Positions 55,375-63,440 of a stretch of DNA of 64,000 nucleotides are shown here, one piece after another. Position 1 is the stretch's first letter, and each line of letters starts with the position of its first letter. A model generated the notes under the pieces. The model saw only the letters and a program-made list of their open reading frames with translations, was not told where the DNA came from and ran no database searches. The stretch lies in NCBI RefSeq assembly GCF_900094595.1, contig NZ_FMAD01000005.1:248001-312000 (forward strand). Reading direction: 5' to 3'. Both the position numbers and the translations under genes were made by a program. This DNA is from Cupriavidus alkaliphilus (GTDB lineage Bacteria > Pseudomonadota > Gammaproteobacteria > Burkholderiales > Burkholderiaceae).

Positions 55375-57579
55375 ATGACCTTCAATCCGTCCAAGCGACA
55401 GTTCCTCAAGACCAGCCTCGGCACCGGCGCCGCCGCCGCGGTGCTGGCCAGCTTTCCGCCCAGCATCCGCCGCGCCCTGGCGATCGAGGCCAACAATGCC
55501 ACCGGCACCATCCAGGACGTCAAGCACGTCGTGATGGTGATGCTGGAAAACCGCTCGTTCGACAACTACTTCGGCACCTTCAAGGGCGTGCGCGGCTATG
55601 GCGACCGCTTTGCGATCCCGCTGCCGAATGGCAAGAACGCGTTCTACCAGACCGATGCCAACGGCAATACGCTGACGCCCTACCACCTCGATGAAACCCA
55701 GGGCAACGCGCAGCGCGCCGGCGGCACGCCGCACACCTGGCCCGATGCGCAGGCCGCCTGGGACCACGGCCGCATGGATCGCTGGCCGGTGGCCAAGAAG
55801 GCGCTGTCGATGGGCTACTACGACGACGCCGAGATCCCGTTCCAGCGCGCCCTGGCTGACGCCTTCACGCTGTGCGACGCGTACCACTGCGCGATGCACA
55901 CCGGCACCATCCCCAACCGCCTGTTCTACTGGACCGGCAGCAACGGTCCGACGGGCGACAACGTCGCGGTGATGATCAATGAGTTCAACGCCGGCGCCGA
56001 CGTCGGTCCGTCCACCGAAGGCTGGACCTGGAAGACCTACGCCGACCGCCTGCAGGGCGCCGGGGTGAGCTGGAAGGTCTACCAGAACGTGCCGGACAAC
56101 TACGGCTGCAACCAGATGATGAGCTTCCGCCACTGGCGCGCCGAGATGGAAAAGATGCCGGAGGGGCGCAAGCTGTCGAACACCGCCGGCACTGGCGTCA
56201 ATCCGCCTTACAACCCGGATATCGACGACCAGTACAGCCCGTTCGCCAAGGGCTTCTGCAACACCATGCCCGACGGCGGCTTCCTGCAGTCGCTGCGCGA
56301 CGACGTGCAAAACGGCAGGCTGCCCGAAGTGTCATGGATCATCCCGCCGGCCGAGTTCAGCGAGCACCCCGGCCCGTCCAGCCCGGCCAAGGGCGGCTGG
56401 TATGTGCAGGCCATCCTCGATGCGCTGACCGCATCGCCGGAGGTGTGGAGCAAGACCGTGCTGCTGATCAACTTCGACGAGAACGACGGCTTCTTCGACC
56501 ACAGCCCGCCGCCGACCGCGCCGTCGCGCAACCCGGACGGCACGCTGGCCGGCAAGTCGACCCTCGACGATGCGCAGATGGCCTACGAGTACTTCAACTA
56601 TCCGCCCGCCACGCCCAAGCAGCCGCCGCAGGATGGCAAGCCGTTCGGGCCGGGGCCGCGCGTGCCGCTGTGGGTGGTGTCGCCGTGGAGCCGCGGCGGC
56701 TGGGTCAATTCCGAGGTGTTCGACCACACCTCGGTGCTGCGCTTCCTGGAAGCGCGCTTCGGCGTGATGGAGCCGCAGATCAGCGCCTACCGCCGCGCCG
56801 TCTGCGGCGACCTGACCAGCGCCTTCAACTTCGCCACGCCCAACAGCGAGACGCTGCCCGTGCTGGCGGGGCGCACCACGCGCGCCGACGCCACCAGCCT
56901 GACCGCCTGGCAGCAGACGCAGCCCGCCATCCCGGTGCCGGCCACGCCCGCGCCGCCGGCGCAGGCCACCGGCTCGCGCCCGTCGCGCAAGCTGCCGTAT
57001 GAACTGCATACCAGTGCGCGCGTCGATGCCGCGTCGCGCACCGTGCGCCTGCTGTTCGCCAACGGTAGCGCGCACCAGGCGGGCGCGGTGTTCCATGTCT
57101 ACGACAAGCTGCACCTGGACCGCATCCCGCGCCGCTACGTGGTCGAGGCCGGCAAGGCACTGGACGATGCGTGGGACATCAATGCCGACGGCGGCAAGTA
57201 CGACCTGTGGGTGCTCGGCCCCAACGGCTATCACCGCGCCTTCACCGGCGACGTCAACGAGACGGCCACCGCAGCCACCGAAATCCAGGTCTGCTACAAC
57301 CCCTGCAAGAAGCCGACGATCCAGGTCAAGCTGCATAACGACAGCGATGCCGACGTGACCTTCACCGTCAAGGCACTGGCCTATCGCGACGACGGCCCGT
57401 GGACGCAGCGGGTCAAGCGGGGCAAGGTGGAAACGCTGGAATGGCCGGTGGCGGAAAGCGGCAACTGGTACGACTTCGCCGTCACCTGCGAGGCCAGCCC
57501 GGCATTCACGCGCCGCTTTGCCGGACGCATGGAGACCGGCGAGGATACCGTCAGCGATCCGGCGATGGGCGTGATCTGA
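55375..57579 (+). CDS. Phosphocholine-type phospholipase C (non-haemolytic PLC family)
   Basis: A 734-residue exported phosphoesterase. The N-terminus SKRQFLKTSLGTGAAAAVL is a Tat-like signal in which the first Arg of the twin pair is Lys. The active-site segment HVVMVMLENRSFDNYFGTFK carries the ENRSFDN metal/nucleophile motif. Later segments TVLLINFDENDGFFDHSPPP and WVVSPWSRGGWVNSEVFDHT complete it. Two C-terminal DUF756-type beta domains fill residues 500-734. It would release phosphorylcholine from lipids for phosphate or choline use. Confidence 0.93.
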   Translation: MTFNPSKRQFLKTSLGTGAAAAVLASFPPSIRRALAIEANNATGTIQDVKHVVMVMLENRSFDNYFGTFKGVRGYGDRFAIPLPNGKNAFYQTDANGNTLTPYHLDETQGNAQRAGGTPHTWPDAQAAWDHGRMDRWPVAKKALSMGYYDDAEIPFQRALADAFTLCDAYHCAMHTGTIPNRLFYWTGSNGPTGDNVAVMINEFNAGADVGPSTEGWTWKTYADRLQGAGVSWKVYQNVPDNYGCNQMMSFRHWRAEMEKMPEGRKLSNTAGTGVNPPYNPDIDDQYSPFAKGFCNTMPDGGFLQSLRDDVQNGRLPEVSWIIPPAEFSEHPGPSSPAKGGWYVQAILDALTASPEVWSKTVLLINFDENDGFFDHSPPPTAPSRNPDGTLAGKSTLDDAQMAYEYFNYPPATPKQPPQDGKPFGPGPRVPLWVVSPWSRGGWVNSEVFDHTSVLRFLEARFGVMEPQISAYRRAVCGDLTSAFNFATPNSETLPVLAGRTTRADATSLTAWQQTQPAIPVPATPAPPAQATGSRPSRKLPYELHTSARVDAASRTVRLLFANGSAHQAGAVFHVYDKLHLDRIPRRYVVEAGKALDDAWDINADGGKYDLWVLGPNGYHRAFTGDVNETATAATEIQVCYNPCKKPTIQVKLHNDSDADVTFTVKALAYRDDGPWTQRVKRGKVETLEWPVAESGNWYDFAVTCEASPAFTRRFAGRMETGEDTVSDPAMGVI

Positions 57580-57632
57580 TGGCCCGGCAGTAAGACGCGC
57601 GGGGCGCCGGCCGCACTGCCCGCGCAAGGCCA

Positions 57633-57664
57633 GGGCTGTTTCGTCCGCAGGGACGAAACAGCCC
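57633..57664 (+). terminator. Strong hairpin after the phospholipase gene
   Basis: A perfect 14-bp stem (57633-57646 with 57651-57664) with a 4-base loop lies 54 bp after the phospholipase stop. It lacks a long T tract, but its strength makes it a likely terminator. Confidence 0.65.
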
Positions 57665-57794
57665 GGTTCAGCCGGGCACGCGTGCGGGCTCGCCTGCAGC
57701 CGGACGATGGGATACGGCTTGGGAACTACAGGGCGCTCGCTGCGCCCCGCTGGACAGGCAAGGCAGATGCCCGCCTGCGCGGGCACGCCGCGGC

Positions 57795-58763
57795 TTATGC
57801 CTTGCGCCAGACCGGCGATGCCGACACCGCCACCTTGCGCGGCAGGATGCCCTGCACGGCAAAGGCATCGGCAATGCGCTGCTGCTCGGCCAGCGCGGCC
57901 GCGTCGACCGTGCGGACGGCGTAACTGCGCCGCGCGTTCGCGGCCTCCACCGTGGCGGCATCCAGGCCGATCAGCGGCGCGTGCCAGCGCGCGGCCTCGG
58001 CCGGGTTGCGCTTGACCCAATCGCCGGCGTCGCGCAGCGCGTCGAAGACCACCTCGAGCACCTCGGCATGCGTGCGCGCGAACGGCGTGGCGGCCAGGTA
58101 GAAGCGGCGATAGCTCGACAGCCCTTCGCCATCGCGCAGCACGCGCGCATTGGACTGGCGCTGCACCGCCGCCAGGAACGGATCCCAGATCACCCACGCC
58201 GCCACGCTGCCGCGCTCGAACGCCGCGCGCGCATCGGCGGGACTGAGGTAGGCCGGCTCGATATCGCGGATCGACAGTCCCGCGCGCGCCAGCGCTTCCA
58301 GCACCAGGTAGTGCGCGCCGGCCCCCTTGGCAAACGCCACGCGCTGGCCCTTGAGTTGGGCGACCTCGCGGATCGGCGAATCGGCGCGCACCACGATCGC
58401 CTGCGCCTGCGGCGACGGGGTCTCGGTCGCGTAATACGTCAGCGACGCGCCCGCGGCCAGCGCGAACGGCGGCACCGCATCGGCCACGTCGGCACTGAGG
58501 TCGATGTTGCCGAGGTTCAGCGCCTCCAGCAGCGGCAGGCCGGAGGTGAACTCATACCACTGCACCGCCACGCCCCTGGGCGCGAGCGCCTTTTCCAGCG
58601 TCTGCCGCGATTTGAGCAGGATCATCAGCGTGGAGGACTTCTGGTAGCCGATGCGCAACGCCGTCGGGCCTTGGCCCAGGCTGACGCCGGGCAGCGCACT
58701 TGCCGCGGCCGCGCCCGCCGCGGCCAGAAGCCAGCGGCGACGGGAATTGTGGGTCGGGGTCAT
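57795..58763 (-). CDS. ABC transporter substrate-binding protein (SsuA/sulfonate-nitrate type)
   Basis: A 322-residue periplasmic receptor from the ATG at 58763. The signal SRRRWLLAAAGAAAASAL is of twin-arginine type. LRIGYQKSSTLMILLKSRQT and LNLGNIDLSADVADAVPPFA are the SsuA pattern, with a mid-protein SVAAWVIWDPFLAAVQ. It probably binds aliphatic sulfonates. No permease or ATPase gene is adjacent, so its partners lie elsewhere. Confidence 0.88.
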   Translation of the reverse strand: MTPTHNSRRRWLLAAAGAAAASALPGVSLGQGPTALRIGYQKSSTLMILLKSRQTLEKALAPRGVAVQWYEFTSGLPLLEALNLGNIDLSADVADAVPPFALAAGASLTYYATETPSPQAQAIVVRADSPIREVAQLKGQRVAFAKGAGAHYLVLEALARAGLSIRDIEPAYLSPADARAAFERGSVAAWVIWDPFLAAVQRQSNARVLRDGEGLSSYRRFYLAATPFARTHAEVLEVVFDALRDAGDWVKRNPAEAARWHAPLIGLDAATVEAANARRSYAVRTVDAAALAEQQRIADAFAVQGILPRKVAVSASPVWRKA

Positions 58764-58894
58764 GGCGGTGCTCCAGGAGGCAAATCGGAGCGCCAGCTTA
58801 GTCGCGCATCCGGGCCAGGCCAACGAAGATTGTCGCCAATGCTTATGCGGCGGCTATCATCCAGGATTCCCGCGCCACTCCCGCACCAGACACC

Positions 58895-59260
58895 ATGAAC
58901 CTGTCCGCCGGCATCCCCATCCTCCGGATCTTCTCGGTCGACAAGGCCAAGGAGTTCTACCTGGATTTCCTCGGCTTCACGCTCGACTGGGCGCATCGCT
59001 TCGAAGACGGGCTGCCGCTGTACGCGCAGGTCAGGCGCAGCGGCCTGACGCTGCATCTCAGCGAGCACCATGGCGATGCCACGCCGGGGTCCACCGTATT
59101 CGTGCCGGTGACGGACATCGATGCGCTGCACCAGGAACTGTCCGCCAAGGGCTATCCCTACGCCAGGCCCGGTGTCGAGGACGTGGGCTGGGGCCGGATG
59201 CTGCAGGTGGCCGACCCGTTCGGGAACCGGCTGCGCTTTTGCGAGGTGACAGAGGATTAG
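58895..59260 (+). CDS. Glyoxalase/bleomycin-resistance fold protein
   Basis: A 121-residue single-domain VOC protein. FSVDKAKEFYLDFLGFTLDW and VADPFGNRLRFCEV are the paired betaalphabetabetabeta modules, and HLSEHHGDATPGSTVFVPV resembles bleomycin-binding homologues. A resistance role is possible but not shown. It is divergent from the sulfonate receptor gene, with a 131-bp shared promoter region. Confidence 0.85.
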   Translation: MNLSAGIPILRIFSVDKAKEFYLDFLGFTLDWAHRFEDGLPLYAQVRRSGLTLHLSEHHGDATPGSTVFVPVTDIDALHQELSAKGYPYARPGVEDVGWGRMLQVADPFGNRLRFCEVTED

Positions 59261-59294
59261 GCCACGGCTTCCCGCTGAGTCGGGAAGCCGTGGC
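59261..59294 (+). terminator. Hairpin terminator of the glyoxalase-fold gene
   Basis: A perfect 14-bp stem (59261-59274 with 59281-59294) with a 6-base loop starts directly after the stop codon. T residues after it are few. It also abuts the end of the gene remnant on the other strand. Confidence 0.65.
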
Positions 59295-59306
59295 CAGCCG
59301 GTGCGC

Positions 59307-59600
59307 TCAGTTGACCGGCTGCGGCTGCGGGAAATTCCAGGCGCCGCTCAGGACCTCGGCGCGGGGCCGATAGAGCCGCACGGTGTAGTTCCATCCCTCG
59401 ACCACCGGCAGGCAGTTGGGTACCTGGCCGTCGCAGCCGCCGAACTGGATGGCGATGGCACCATTACCGCCCTTCTTTGCCGTCAGGTTGTTGACCGTGT
59501 AGGCATTGGCGGGATTTTTCTGGAAGTAGCCGGCGGCGTTGTAGACGCTGACCGACCAGAACGCATCGACGGTGGCTGCAAAGGCCAGACTGTCGCAGAG
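59307..59600 (-). pseudogene. 3' remnant of a DUF1254/DUF1214-type gene
   Basis: The leftward frame ending in TGA at 59307-59309 encodes about 95 residues. They include VDAFWSVSVYNAAGYFQKNP, CLPVVEGWNYTVRLYRPRAE and SGAWNFPQP, which match the C-terminal DUF1214 domain, from the Trp-containing first strand to the terminal RLYRP segment. No start codon or upstream domain is present; the similarity fades near 59600 and the adjacent thioesterase gene follows. It is the truncated end of an originally larger (about 400-450 residue) protein. Confidence 0.72.
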
Positions 59601-59665
59601 GGATGGCGAAAAGTGAATTAAGTTTCTTGGTCGGGTGATCTGAACAAAATCATCCGGGCAGGCAA

Positions 59666-60100
59666 TCAGTCCTGCTGCGCCCCCACCACCAGAAACACCG
59701 CACTGGAACTGGCCACCGGCTTGCCGCCGGCGCTGATCAGCGCCTTCGCGAACGCCAGCCGCGAGCCCGCCTTGATGACCTCGACCCGCGATTCGAGCCA
59801 GTCGCCCAGCTTCGCCGTGCCGACATAGTCAATGCTCAGGTTCGCCGTGGTCATGCGCAGCGGCGGCTGTTGCGAGGTTGCGGTGACATAGCCCAGCGAG
59901 ACATCAGCGAGCGTGGCGACCAGCCGGCCGTGCACGGTGCCCGAAGCATTGGTGTGCTTTTTCTCCACCCTGAGCGCCACCGTGAAGCCCTGCGCCAGCG
60001 GCTTGTAGAAATAAGGGCCGGTCGCGTCCAGGAACGGGCTGGTGCGGAACAGCGGTTGATAGCCTTCGGGCAGGTCGGCAGGAATGCTGTCAGGTTTCAT
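59666..60100 (-). CDS. PaaI-type hotdog thioesterase
   Basis: A 144-residue hotdog-fold protein from the ATG at 60100. VEKKHTNASGTVHGRLVATL contains the catalytic N/H-G region of PaaI/YbgC thioesterases, and SIDYVGTAKLGDWLESRVEV is the next strand. It should hydrolyse an acyl- or aryl-CoA thioester. It is divergent from the LacI gene. Confidence 0.88.
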   Translation of the reverse strand: MKPDSIPADLPEGYQPLFRTSPFLDATGPYFYKPLAQGFTVALRVEKKHTNASGTVHGRLVATLADVSLGYVTATSQQPPLRMTTANLSIDYVGTAKLGDWLESRVEVIKAGSRLAFAKALISAGGKPVASSSAVFLVVGAQQD

Positions 60101-60327
60101 GGTGCCCTTCCTTGGACTGGGCATCGCTGACCCGCTCATGGCGCGTAACGACGTGGGCTGTGACGAACACCACGCGGCCCAAGCTCCGGCGCACCCTCGA
60201 TGTCATCTTCATGTCATCCGGGCCACCCAGAATGCCGTCCAGACAGGGCGCGGGCGCCCCTCTGCCAGCCGGCTTTTGCGGCAGCGCAGCGATGGAATGC
60301 CTTGACGCCCGCTTTTTTCCGTCTTCA

Positions 60328-60343
60328 ATGAAAACGTTTTCAT
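60328..60343. promoter_or_regulatory. LacI-family operator palindrome
   Basis: ATGAAAACGTTTTCAT is a perfect 16-bp palindrome with the central AACGTT of LacI/GalR sites. It lies 15 bp upstream of the GTG start of the LacI-type gene and includes a misleading in-frame ATG at 60328. It suggests autoregulation. Confidence 0.8.
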
Positions 60344-60357
60344 CCGGAGCCGCGAGC

Positions 60358-61425
60358 GTGAGTCGCAAAGATACAGCCGAAGGCAGATCCGATACAACCG
60401 GTGGCGCCACCCTGATCGACGTCGCGCAAGCCGCACGCGTGTCGCTCGCCACCGCATCGCGTGTGTTTGGCAGCCCGCATCTGGTGCGCGACAGCACGGC
60501 GCAGCGTGTGCACGAGGCCGCGCGCCGGCTGAGCTTTCGCCCCAACCTGCTGGGCAGCAAGCTGCGCGCCCAGCAGACCCGCATGATCGGCGTGATGCTG
60601 CCGACGCTGGAGAACGCGGTGTTCGCCGAATGCTGGCACGGCATCGAGGAAGCTGCGCTGGCGGGCGGGTATTCGCTGATGCTGGTCACCAGCGGCTACG
60701 ATGCGGCCCGCGAACGCGAGCGTGTGGAGTACCTGCTGCGCCATCGCGTGGACGGCATGGTGCTGACCGTGGCCGACGCGGCGCGCAGCACGGTTCTGGA
60801 TCAGCTCGACGGCGAGGGCGTGCCCTACGTGCTCGCGTACAACCAGGCCGGACCGCGCAGCCGGCGTCATTCGGTATCGGTGGACAACCGGCGCAGCGCC
60901 TGCGCCGGCGTGGAGGCGCTGATCGCCGCCGGGCATTGCCGCATCGCCGTGGTGTCGGGCGCTTTCGTCGCCTCGGACCGTGCGCGCCAGCGCTTCGCCG
61001 GCTATCAGGACGCCATGCGCGCGCATGGGCTGACACCGGCCGCGCCAGTCTGCCTGCCATCGCACACCGCCAGCCATGCCGAGCAGATCCGCGCGCTGGT
61101 CCGGGCGCACGATGCGCCCACCGCCCTGTTTTGCACCAATGACCTGCTGGCCATCGGCGTGATCTCGGACCTCAGGCGCCTCGGCCTGAGCGTGCCGCGC
61201 GACATCTCAGTGCTGGGCTATGACGGTACCGCGCTGGGCAACGTGGTCGAGCCGCCGTTGGCCACCGTCGTGCAGCCCAATTCGGAGATCGGCGCCAGCG
61301 CCGTCAGCCGGCTGCTGGCGCGGCTGAACGATGGCGGGCGAGCGTCGGTGGCAATGCCGCGCGTCACGCTGCTGCCGCATGCCCTGCGCATCAACGGCAC
61401 CGTGGCAGCTCCGCCGAAAACATAG
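60358..61425 (+). CDS. LacI family transcriptional regulator
   Basis: A 355-residue regulator starting at GTG 60358, chosen because a GGAG lies 8 bases upstream and the ATG at 60328 is inside the operator. The HTH is TLIDVAQAARVSLATASRVF with the hinge SFRPNLLGSKLRAQ. The periplasmic-binding-like core has IGVMLPTLENAVFAECWHGI and ALFCTNDLLAIGVISDLRRL. It probably controls the ABC operon 48 bp downstream as well as itself. Confidence 0.92.
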   Translation: MSRKDTAEGRSDTTGGATLIDVAQAARVSLATASRVFGSPHLVRDSTAQRVHEAARRLSFRPNLLGSKLRAQQTRMIGVMLPTLENAVFAECWHGIEEAALAGGYSLMLVTSGYDAARERERVEYLLRHRVDGMVLTVADAARSTVLDQLDGEGVPYVLAYNQAGPRSRRHSVSVDNRRSACAGVEALIAAGHCRIAVVSGAFVASDRARQRFAGYQDAMRAHGLTPAAPVCLPSHTASHAEQIRALVRAHDAPTALFCTNDLLAIGVISDLRRLGLSVPRDISVLGYDGTALGNVVEPPLATVVQPNSEIGASAVSRLLARLNDGGRASVAMPRVTLLPHALRINGTVAAPPKT

Positions 61426-61473
61426 CCGCTTATGCATGCTGCATTCCCCCTGTCCTCAATCAAGGAGCCTCTC

Positions 61474-62496
61474 ATGCAACCTACCCCTTTTTGGCGCCGC
61501 CCGCTGCGCTGGATTGCCCTGGCGCTAGGCGCCGCCGCGTTCAGCCAGGGCGTGGGCGCCCAGACCGCGATCTGCTACAACTGCCCGCCCGAATGGGCCG
61601 ACTGGGCGGCACAGATCCGCGCTATCAAGGAAAAGACCGGCGTTCACGTGCCGCTGGACAACAAGAACTCCGGCCAGTCCCTGGCGCAGCTGGTTGCCGA
61701 GAAAGCCAGCCCGGTGGCCGACGTGGTCTACTACGGCGTGACCTTCGGCATCCAGGCGAAAAAGGACGGCGTGACCGCCGCCTACAAGCCCGCCCATTGG
61801 AACGACATTCCCGAGGGCCTGAAGGACCCGCAGGGCAACTGGTTCGCCATCCATTCCGGCACGCTGGGCTTCATGGTCAATGTCGACGCGCTGCGCGGCA
61901 AGCCGGTGCCGCAGTCATGGGCCGACCTGCTCAAGCCCGAGTACAAGGGCCTGGTCGGCTATCTCGACCCGGCCAGCGCCTTCGTCGGCTACGTGGGCGC
62001 GGTGGCGGTCAACCAGGCCATGGGCGGCACGCTCGACAACTTCGGGCCGGCCTTCAAGTATTTCAAGGACCTGCAGAAGAACCAGCCGATCGTGCCCAAG
62101 CAGACGGCTTACGCGCGCGTGCTGTCCGGTGAAATTCCGATCCTGCTCGACTACGACTTCAATGCCTATCGCGCCCGCTACAAGGATCACGCCAACGTAG
62201 CCTTCGTGATTCCCAGGGAGGGTTCGGTGATCGTTCCCTATGTGATGAGCCTGGTCAACAAGGCGCCGCATGAGGCCGAAGGCCGCAAGGTGCTCGACTT
62301 CGTGCTGTCCGACGCCGGCCAGGCGCTGTGGGCCAACGCCTACCTGCGCCCGGTGCGCGCCGGCGTGGTGCCAAAGGAAGTCCAGGCGCGCTTCCTGCCG
62401 GCCACGGAATACGCACGGGCCAAGGCGGTGGACTTCGGCAAGATGGCCGACGTGCAGAAAGCGTTCAGCGAGCAGTATCTGAAGGAGGTGCGCTGA
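61474..62496 (+). CDS. ABC transporter periplasmic binding protein (family 1 / iron-AEP-like)
   Basis: A 340-residue receptor from the ATG at 61474 (AAGGAG upstream) with a signal peptide cleaved near GVGAQT. The mature N-terminus TAICYNCPPEWADWAAQIRA has a close Cys pair. HSGTLGFMVNVDALRGKPVP and SWADLLKPEYKGLVGYLDPA are typical of the Fbp/PotD/PhnS-like group. The ligand is unknown: polyamine, ferric iron, phosphonate or sugar phosphate are all possible. Confidence 0.88.
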   Translation: MQPTPFWRRPLRWIALALGAAAFSQGVGAQTAICYNCPPEWADWAAQIRAIKEKTGVHVPLDNKNSGQSLAQLVAEKASPVADVVYYGVTFGIQAKKDGVTAAYKPAHWNDIPEGLKDPQGNWFAIHSGTLGFMVNVDALRGKPVPQSWADLLKPEYKGLVGYLDPASAFVGYVGAVAVNQAMGGTLDNFGPAFKYFKDLQKNQPIVPKQTAYARVLSGEIPILLDYDFNAYRARYKDHANVAFVIPREGSVIVPYVMSLVNKAPHEAEGRKVLDFVLSDAGQALWANAYLRPVRAGVVPKEVQARFLPATEYARAKAVDFGKMADVQKAFSEQYLKEVR

Positions 62497-62521
62497 CCGG
62501 CGATAGTGTCTCCCGCCTGAA

Positions 62522-62551
62522 GGTTGTCTACCCGTAAACCGGGAGACAACC
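62522..62551 (+). promoter_or_regulatory. Intercistronic hairpin after the receptor gene
   Basis: GGTTGTCT-a-CCCG pairs with CGGG-AGACAACC around a 5-base loop. It lies between receptor and permease genes, a place where ABC operons often carry mRNA-stabilising hairpins that favour high receptor levels. Confidence 0.6.
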
Positions 62552-62612
62552 CCGGGCGGCCTCACCAAGCCGGGCACACCATCGCCCATCGCCACTTCAC
62601 GCCGGCACTGCC

Positions 62613-63431
62613 ATGACAAACCGATCCCCCTCCCTCTTCCTGTTCGCCTTGCCGGCACTGGTGGTCTTTCTGGCCTTCTTCTGCCTGCCGATGGCGCGGC
62701 TCCTGGCGGTCAGCATCAACGGCGAGCAAGGAGCGGGCGTGTACTGGACCGTGGTCTCCAGTCCGCGCTACCTGCACAGCCTGATGGTCACCGTGCTGCT
62801 GTCGGCAGCCGTGACACTGGCCACGCTCGTGATCGCCGGCATATCCGGCACCTTCCTGCAGCGCAACGCAGTGCCTGGCAAATCCGTGCTGGTGGCCATG
62901 CTGACCTTTCCGCTGGCGTTTCCCGGCGTGGTGATCGGCTTCATGGTCATCATGCTCGGCGGCCGCAACGGCCTGCTGGCCATGGTCGGCGACAAGCTCG
63001 CCGGCGAGCGCTGGACTTTTGCCTACGGCCTGGCCGGGCTGTTCGTCGGCTATCTGTACTTTTCGATCCCCCGCGTGATCCTGACCGTGATGGCGGCCGT
63101 GGAGAAGCTCGATGCCTCGCTGGAAGAAGCTGCGCGCTCGCTGGGCGCCAGCCCCTGGCGCGTGACGCGCGACGTGATGCTGCCCGCGCTGATGCCGGCC
63201 ATGATCTCCAGCGGCGCGATCTGCTTTGCCACCAGCATGGGGGCGTTCGGTACCGCCTTCACGCTGGCCACGCAGCTCGACGTGCTGCCGCTCACCATCT
63301 ACAACGAGTTCACCAACTACGCCAACTTCGGCATGGCCGCGGCGCTATCCATCCTGCTGGGCACCGTCACCTGGGCCTTGCTGGCGGTCGCGCGCTGGTT
63401 CTCTGGCGACGCCGTGGCCGCAACCGCGTAG
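62613..63431 (+). CDS. ABC transporter permease
   Basis: A 272-residue inner-membrane permease with about six helices. The ATPase-contact EAA loop reads EEAARSLGASPWRVTRDVML with the conserved glycine. It belongs to the PotB/FbpB-like type. It is followed after 9 bp by a second, homologous permease gene. Confidence 0.9.
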   Translation: MTNRSPSLFLFALPALVVFLAFFCLPMARLLAVSINGEQGAGVYWTVVSSPRYLHSLMVTVLLSAAVTLATLVIAGISGTFLQRNAVPGKSVLVAMLTFPLAFPGVVIGFMVIMLGGRNGLLAMVGDKLAGERWTFAYGLAGLFVGYLYFSIPRVILTVMAAVEKLDASLEEAARSLGASPWRVTRDVMLPALMPAMISSGAICFATSMGAFGTAFTLATQLDVLPLTIYNEFTNYANFGMAAALSILLGTVTWALLAVARWFSGDAVAATA

Positions 63432-63440
63432 GAGCAACCC

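Noticed and set aside
60328..60330. ATG as start of the LacI-type regulator
   Set aside because: It lies inside the perfect operator palindrome and lacks a ribosome-binding site; the GTG at 60358 has GGAG at good distance.
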